Part shown: one piece after another, positions 42,169 to 45,548 of the stretch | How the letters are laid out: each line of letters opens with the position of its first letter | Position numbering within the stretch: position 1 is the first letter of the stretch | NCBI GenBank assembly: GCA_030832825.1 | Contig: JAURIJ010000023.1 | Span: 1-45,548 of the forward strand | Origin: Gammaproteobacteria bacterium | GTDB taxonomy: Bacteria > Pseudomonadota > Gammaproteobacteria > Pseudomonadales > Pseudohongiellaceae | Direction of reading: 5' to 3' | Length of the DNA: 45,548 nt | Translations under genes and position numbers: made by a program | Notes under the pieces: model-generated | The model's database searches: none | The model's input: only the letters and a program-made list of their open reading frames with translations | What the model was told of the DNA's origin: nothing

Positions 42169-43133
42169 GACGACGACTCCTGCACGCACTTCTGCCGGCG
42201 GCCGTGCTGCTGCCGGGGCTGACTCTGGCCCAGACCCCCGCCGATCCGCATGCCGGGCATGTGATGCCGGCACCAGCCGCCGTGGATCATTCGCAACACG
42301 TCATGCCGGCCTCCGAACCCGTGGATCACTCCCAGCACGTGATGCCGGCTGCCGAGCCCGTGGATCATCCGCAGCACCTCATGCCTGCCGCGACCACGCG
42401 CGCCTTGCCGCCGGGCACACGCGACCCGCACGCCTATGCGAACGGTCACGCGGTCGGCAGCGGCGCCTATGCCCTGCCTGGCGGCCACGCCGCGCACATG
42501 CAGAGTCACGTCAACAAGGGCGCCATCGTGCTCGACCGGCTGGAAACCGCCGACACCGACGCCGGCCGCCACAATCACCTCGCCATAGACGCCTGGTATG
42601 GTCAGGACTTCGCCCGCTGGTGGCTGCTGTCCGAGGTGGAGCAAGAGGCGGGCGAGCAGGTGCAGGCCAGCACCGAGCTGCTCGCGTCGCGGGCCGTCAG
42701 CAGCCACTGGGATATCGTGGGCGGTGTGCAGCTGGACACGGGCGACAACACACGCTCCTGGCTGAGCACGGGGCTGCGTGGTCTGGCCCCGTACTGGTTC
42801 GAGGTGGATGCGCGTCTGCTGCTGGGGGAATCCGGGCAGAGCGCCGTGCATCTGGAGGCGGAGTACGAACTGCGCCTGAGCCAGAAACTCGTGCTGCAGC
42901 CGGTGGCGGAACTGGCCTGGCATGGCCGCACGCTGCGCGCGCAAGGCGAAGGCAAGGGCCTGGCCGAAGCCCGCCTGGGCCTGCGGCTGAGGCACGAGTT
43001 CACGCCGCAGTTCGCGCCCTATCTGGGCGTGGAACAGTGGCGCGACTTCGGGACCACGGCCGAGCTGACGCGCGCCGCAGGACTGGCCACACGCGACACT
43101 CAGGTGGTACTCGGCCTGCGTCTGTGGTTCTGA
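42165..43133 (+). CDS. copB: CopB-type copper-resistance outer-membrane protein
   Basis: A 322-residue protein: signal peptide, then a His/Met-rich N-terminal region (residues about 25-75) with repeats of V-D-H-S-Q-H-V-M-P-A. The CopB barrel runs from about 110 to the end (H-N-H-L-A-I-D-A-W-Y-G, L-R-L-R-H-E-F-T-P-Q-F-A-P-Y-L-G-V, ending L-G-L-R-L-W-F). ATGA overlap with copA shows one operon. Thought to bind copper and limit its entry at the outer membrane. No copCD, copRS or P-type ATPase is next to it in this window. Confidence 0.93.
   Translation: MRRRLLHALLPAAVLLPGLTLAQTPADPHAGHVMPAPAAVDHSQHVMPASEPVDHSQHVMPAAEPVDHPQHLMPAATTRALPPGTRDPHAYANGHAVGSGAYALPGGHAAHMQSHVNKGAIVLDRLETADTDAGRHNHLAIDAWYGQDFARWWLLSEVEQEAGEQVQASTELLASRAVSSHWDIVGGVQLDTGDNTRSWLSTGLRGLAPYWFEVDARLLLGESGQSAVHLEAEYELRLSQKLVLQPVAELAWHGRTLRAQGEGKGLAEARLGLRLRHEFTPQFAPYLGVEQWRDFGTTAELTRAAGLATRDTQVVLGLRLWF
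42282..42391 (+). repeat. 39-bp tandem repeats coding for His/Met units in copB
   Basis: Three consecutive copies (the last one shortened) of a 39-bp unit encode V-D-H-x-Q-H-x-M-P-A-x-E-P. The third bases vary while the His, Met and Asp codons are kept, so selection acts on the protein. The repeat number is likely to vary between strains. Confidence 0.7.
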
Positions 43134-43142
43134 TCGCCCGCT

Positions 43143-43739
43143 TCAGCGCAGCAGAGGCAGCAGCGAGACCAGCAAGAGCACGGCCATCACCCGATTGAAA
43201 TGCAGCAGGCGCCGCCCGTGCTGCAGCCAGTCCTTGAGCGCCACCCCACCCACATTCCACAGGCAGGTCAGCGGCAGCCCCACCAGCGCGAAAGTCACCC
43301 CGATCAACAGGGTACTCACCAGCATCTGCTGCGGATTCACATAGGTTGCCAGACCGGTGATCAGCATCAGCCAGGCCTTGGGATTCACCCACTGGAACAA
43401 CGCCGCCTGCAGGAAACTCAGCGGTCGCGCCTCGGCAGCCTCACCCAGCGCCGCCGCGCGCGGGCGCAGCAACTGCACCGCCATGTAGAGCAGGAAACCG
43501 CCCCCCGCCAGCTTCAGCAGCAGCACCGACAGCGGCCACAGGCTGAACATCTGCCCCAACCCCAGCGCGATCGCCAACAGCAGCACCTGACAACCCATCG
43601 TGATGCCCAGGATATGCGGCAGCGAGCGCCGGAAGCCGAAATTGGCGCCGGCCGTCAGCAGCATCAGATTGTTCGGTCCCGGCGTGCCCACCATGGCGAT
43701 CACGAAAAAGGCGACGGGAATCAGTTGGTCGAGGCTCAT
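43143..43739 (-). CDS. LysE/RhtB-family amino-acid exporter
   Basis: A 198-residue membrane protein with six hydrophobic segments and the family's N-terminal motif M-V-G-T-P-G-P-N-N-L-M-L-L-T-A-G. G-I-T-M-G-C-Q-V and Q-W-V-N-P-K-A-W also fit. Members export amino acids or related compounds. It is divergent from a MocR-type regulator, and two direct repeats lie in the 105 bp between them, so it is probably the regulator's target. Substrate unknown. Confidence 0.92.
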   Translation of the reverse strand: MSLDQLIPVAFFVIAMVGTPGPNNLMLLTAGANFGFRRSLPHILGITMGCQVLLLAIALGLGQMFSLWPLSVLLLKLAGGGFLLYMAVQLLRPRAAALGEAAEARPLSFLQAALFQWVNPKAWLMLITGLATYVNPQQMLVSTLLIGVTFALVGLPLTCLWNVGGVALKDWLQHGRRLLHFNRVMAVLLLVSLLPLLR

Positions 43740-43784
43740 GCGATGGGTTCCTTGTAGGCTGCCTATCCTGCAGGCACAATCCAG

Positions 43785-43824
43785 GGCAGTACAGAGTCAC
43801 ATTTTCTCAATTGTGGCAGTACAG
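43785..43824. promoter_or_regulatory. Two GGCAGTACAG direct repeats, candidate MocR operator
   Basis: GGCAGTACAG occurs at 43785-43794 and again at 43815-43824, 30 bp apart (close to three helical turns). Both lie in the gap between the divergent LysE-type and MocR-type genes. MocR proteins such as PdxR and GabR are known to bind paired direct repeats in divergent promoters. The second copy lies 20 bp before the regulator's ATG, so autoregulation is also likely. Confidence 0.6.
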
Positions 43825-43844
43825 TTTCCTTCCGGAGCCAGCCC

Positions 43845-45251
43845 ATGATCTACCAGCAACTCGCCGAACGCCTGCACACCCTGATCCGTGACGAGGTCTA
43901 TCCCGTGGGCAGCGCTCTGCCCGGCGTGCGCCGTCTCAGCGCGCAGCATGGCGTGAGCGTGTCCACCGCCGTGAACGCCTGTCAGGAATTGGAGAAGCGC
44001 GGGGTGCTGGAGGCGCGGCCACGCTCGGGCTTCTATGTGCGCCAGGCGCCCGCCCTGCGGGAACCGCCACGTCAAAGTCTGCCCGGTCGCGCGCCCCGGG
44101 CCGTCACCGGTCAGGAACGGGTGCTGCGCCTGCTGCAGGCGGTGAACGATCCCGCCATCGTCAATCTGGGGGCCGCCGTGCCTAACCCCGACCTGATGCC
44201 GGCAGCGGCCATCGAACGCGCCTTTCGCAGCGTGCTGCGCAGCCAGCGCCGGCGCTGTGTGGGTTACGAGTTTCCGCCCGGGGCACCCGAGCTGCGCAGC
44301 CAGATCGCGCGCCGCCTGGCCACTCTGCAGTGTGCCGTGCGGGCGGACGATGTGCTCATCACCAACAGCTGTCAGGAATCCATCAGCATCGCGCTGCGTC
44401 TGCTGACCCGGCCCGGCGACACGGTGGCGCTGGAGTCGCCCACCTACTACGGCCTGCTGCAGGTGATCGAGTCGCTGGGCCTGAAGGCGCTGGAGATTCC
44501 CACCGACCCGGTGCATGGCGTGTCGGTGGAGGCGCTGGACGATGCCCTGGGGCGCTGGCCCATAGCAGCGTGCGTGTTGATCCCCAATTTCTCCAACCCG
44601 CTTGGCGTGTGCCTCACGGACGCGCGCAAGCAGCAGGTCCTGGCGGTACTGAACCGGCACGGGGTGCCCCTGGTGGAGGACGACATCTACGGCGATCTGC
44701 CGCTCGCAGGCCCGCGGCCGCGCCCGATCAAGTCATGGGATACGAACGGTCTGGTCCATTACTGCGGCTCCTCGTCGAAGACGCTCTCGGCCGGTCTGCG
44801 TGTGGGCTGGCTGGTGCCGGGCAATGCTCGCCGCCAGGACGGCCCGAGCGCCGACTACCTGCAATACATGAACACCGTCGCCGTCGGCACGCCCTCACAA
44901 CTCGCGCTGGCGCACTATCTGCAGCACGGGCATTACGAACGCTATCTGCGCAAGGTCTGCACCGAACATGCCCTGGCGGTGGCCCGCATGACAGATCGTG
45001 TCACCCGTCTGTTTCCGTCGCAGACGCGCGTGTCGCGCCCGGCGGGTGGCTTTGTGCTGTGGGTGGAACTGCCCGGCGCGGTGGACACCACCGCCCTGAT
45101 GGAACTCTCTCTCAGCCGGGGCGTCAGCTTTGCGCCGGGCGCGCTGTTCTCGGCCTCGGGCAAATACAGCCACTGCCTGCGCCTGAATTGCGCCGTGCAC
45201 TGGGATGCGCGGGTGGAGCGGGCGCTGGGGGGGCTGGCCGACATGCTTTGA
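43845..45251 (+). CDS. MocR-type transcription regulator (GntR HTH + aminotransferase domain)
   Basis: A 468-residue fusion. Residues 1-67 form a GntR winged helix (Y-Q-Q-L-A-E-R-L, L-P-G-V-R-R-L-S-A-Q-H-G-V-S-V-S-T). From about 100 on there is a fold-type I aminotransferase domain. PLP-site residues are N-P-L-G (Asn251), D-I-Y-G-D (Asp280, Tyr282) and S-S-S-K-T-L-S-A-G-L-R with the Schiff-base Lys312. It senses PLP or a PLP-bound amine and controls neighbours, here probably the divergent LysE exporter. The ATG has G-G-A-G about ten bases upstream. No DUF or sensor extension beyond the two domains. Confidence 0.92.
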   Translation: MIYQQLAERLHTLIRDEVYPVGSALPGVRRLSAQHGVSVSTAVNACQELEKRGVLEARPRSGFYVRQAPALREPPRQSLPGRAPRAVTGQERVLRLLQAVNDPAIVNLGAAVPNPDLMPAAAIERAFRSVLRSQRRRCVGYEFPPGAPELRSQIARRLATLQCAVRADDVLITNSCQESISIALRLLTRPGDTVALESPTYYGLLQVIESLGLKALEIPTDPVHGVSVEALDDALGRWPIAACVLIPNFSNPLGVCLTDARKQQVLAVLNRHGVPLVEDDIYGDLPLAGPRPRPIKSWDTNGLVHYCGSSSKTLSAGLRVGWLVPGNARRQDGPSADYLQYMNTVAVGTPSQLALAHYLQHGHYERYLRKVCTEHALAVARMTDRVTRLFPSQTRVSRPAGGFVLWVELPGAVDTTALMELSLSRGVSFAPGALFSASGKYSHCLRLNCAVHWDARVERALGGLADML

Positions 45252-45487
45252 TTCGTTGGTTCGCCTGCAAGCAGGCTTGTATGTTTCGCTCCGGCAGGTG
45301 ATAAGGGCTTGCCGGGGGTGGAGGGACGAAGCAAGCATCTGCAACGACAGACTGTAGGAGACATCGCCCCACCCTCTCACCGCAAGCGCCAATAAGGAAT
45401 CTATCGTCCAAGACCGACGATTAGTGGCAAGCCAGCGTTCGCGTGAGCCCCGACAAGCATGGGTGACATTCACGTGGAGGTGAGTAC
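45252..45487. other. Gap before the transposase: no gene seen; likely holds the IS left end
   Basis: 236 bp without a credible gene. GCCTGCAAGCAGGC at about 45266-45279 and a C-C-G-G-C-A/T-G-C-C-G-G pair at about 45291-45317 may terminate the MocR gene. The left end of an IS110-type element should fall somewhere after these. IS110 elements often lack terminal inverted repeats, so I cannot place the boundary. Confidence 0.4.
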
Positions 45488-45548
45488 ATGGCAAATTCCG
45501 CAAAGGCGTTTCAGATCGGGGTGGATGTCAGCAAGCACGAGCTGGTGA
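45488..45548 (+). mobile_element. IS110-family transposase, 5' end only
   Basis: The last 61 bp encode the start of a protein, M-A-N-S-A-K-A-F-Q followed by I-G-V-D-V-S-K-H-E-L-V. The D-V-S-K-x-x-L pattern is the first Asp motif of the RuvC-like DEDD domain in IS110-family transposases. G-G-A-G-G-T-G precedes the ATG. The rest lies beyond the right edge, so completeness cannot be judged. Confidence 0.75.

Noticed and set aside
40348-42273. A minus-strand open frame of 641 codons opposite copA
   Set aside because: His-rich only because of antisense reading of copper-site codons; copA is unambiguous.
42282-42391. Regularly spaced repeats considered as a CRISPR array
   Set aside because: The unit is 39 bp with no unique spacers, lies in frame inside copB, and encodes His/Met motifs.
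1-45548. tRNA, rRNA or riboswitch genes
   Set aside because: I read the gaps on both strands and saw no cloverleaf, rRNA core segment or known riboswitch core.

Overview
The window looks like a piece of a high-GC, Gram-negative, respiring gammaproteobacterial chromosome. Evidence: several TonB-dependent receptors, outer-membrane barrels, lipoproteins with clear lipoboxes, a CopA/CopB pair, an FNR-type box and an FNR-type ferredoxin reductase. Gene content and protein style (RND exporter + LolA-like + porin cassette, receptors with an E-V-E-E-V-V-V-T-G-S plug start) suggest a marine Halieaceae/Cellvibrionales-like relative. That placement is inference; no rRNA or other marker gene is present.

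Layout. 1-2.5 kb: the 5' end of an M48 lipoprotein peptidase gene, tag (3-methyladenine glycosylase I), a membrane protein and a degenerate receiver-like protein, the orphan tail of a short-chain dehydrogenase gene, and a small DUF4156-type lipoprotein. 2.6-6.4 kb: a decayed cassette of RND exporter, LolA-like protein and porin-like protein. 6.4-8.6 kb: a dicarboxylate/amino-acid symporter and ferredoxin-NADP reductase (fpr). 8.6-18.2 kb: four minus-strand genes, namely two TonB-dependent receptors (one with an amber codon at position 47) and two near-identical secreted proteins that join a c-type haem domain to a copper type II (PHM-like) monooxygenase domain. Three of these four genes share a homologous upstream leader; the fourth lies beside a perfect FNR-type palindrome. 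18.5-28 kb: a small coiled-coil protein, then a tight plus-strand run of M16 peptidase lipoprotein, ABC ATPase, ABC-2 permease, double-PDZ lipoprotein and two FG-GAP/VCBS propeller proteins, with start/stop overlaps at four of the five junctions.

28-31.7 kb: a broken SulP anion transporter gene, an SPFH-Arc operon with a perfect palindromic operator candidate, and a broken barrel gene. 31.7-36.7 kb: a secreted methyltransferase-like protein, HupE/UreJ with a small partner, a 160-bp inverted-repeat element, a DUF5916-type barrel protein and a cupin. 36.8-45.2 kb: a TonB-receptor-like protein with a glycine-rich plug loop, an MFS transporter, CopA/CopB, and a LysE exporter divergent from a MocR regulator with paired direct repeats between them. 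The window ends inside an IS110-type transposase gene.

Two groups stand out as possibly undescribed. One is the haem c-PHM-like/TonB-receptor regulon (8.6-18.2 kb), in which all six copper ligands can be read in both copies. The other is the M16-ABC-PDZ-propeller operon (19-28 kb). A second theme is gene decay: at least five loci carry stops, frameshifts or internal deletions, interspersed with fully intact genes.
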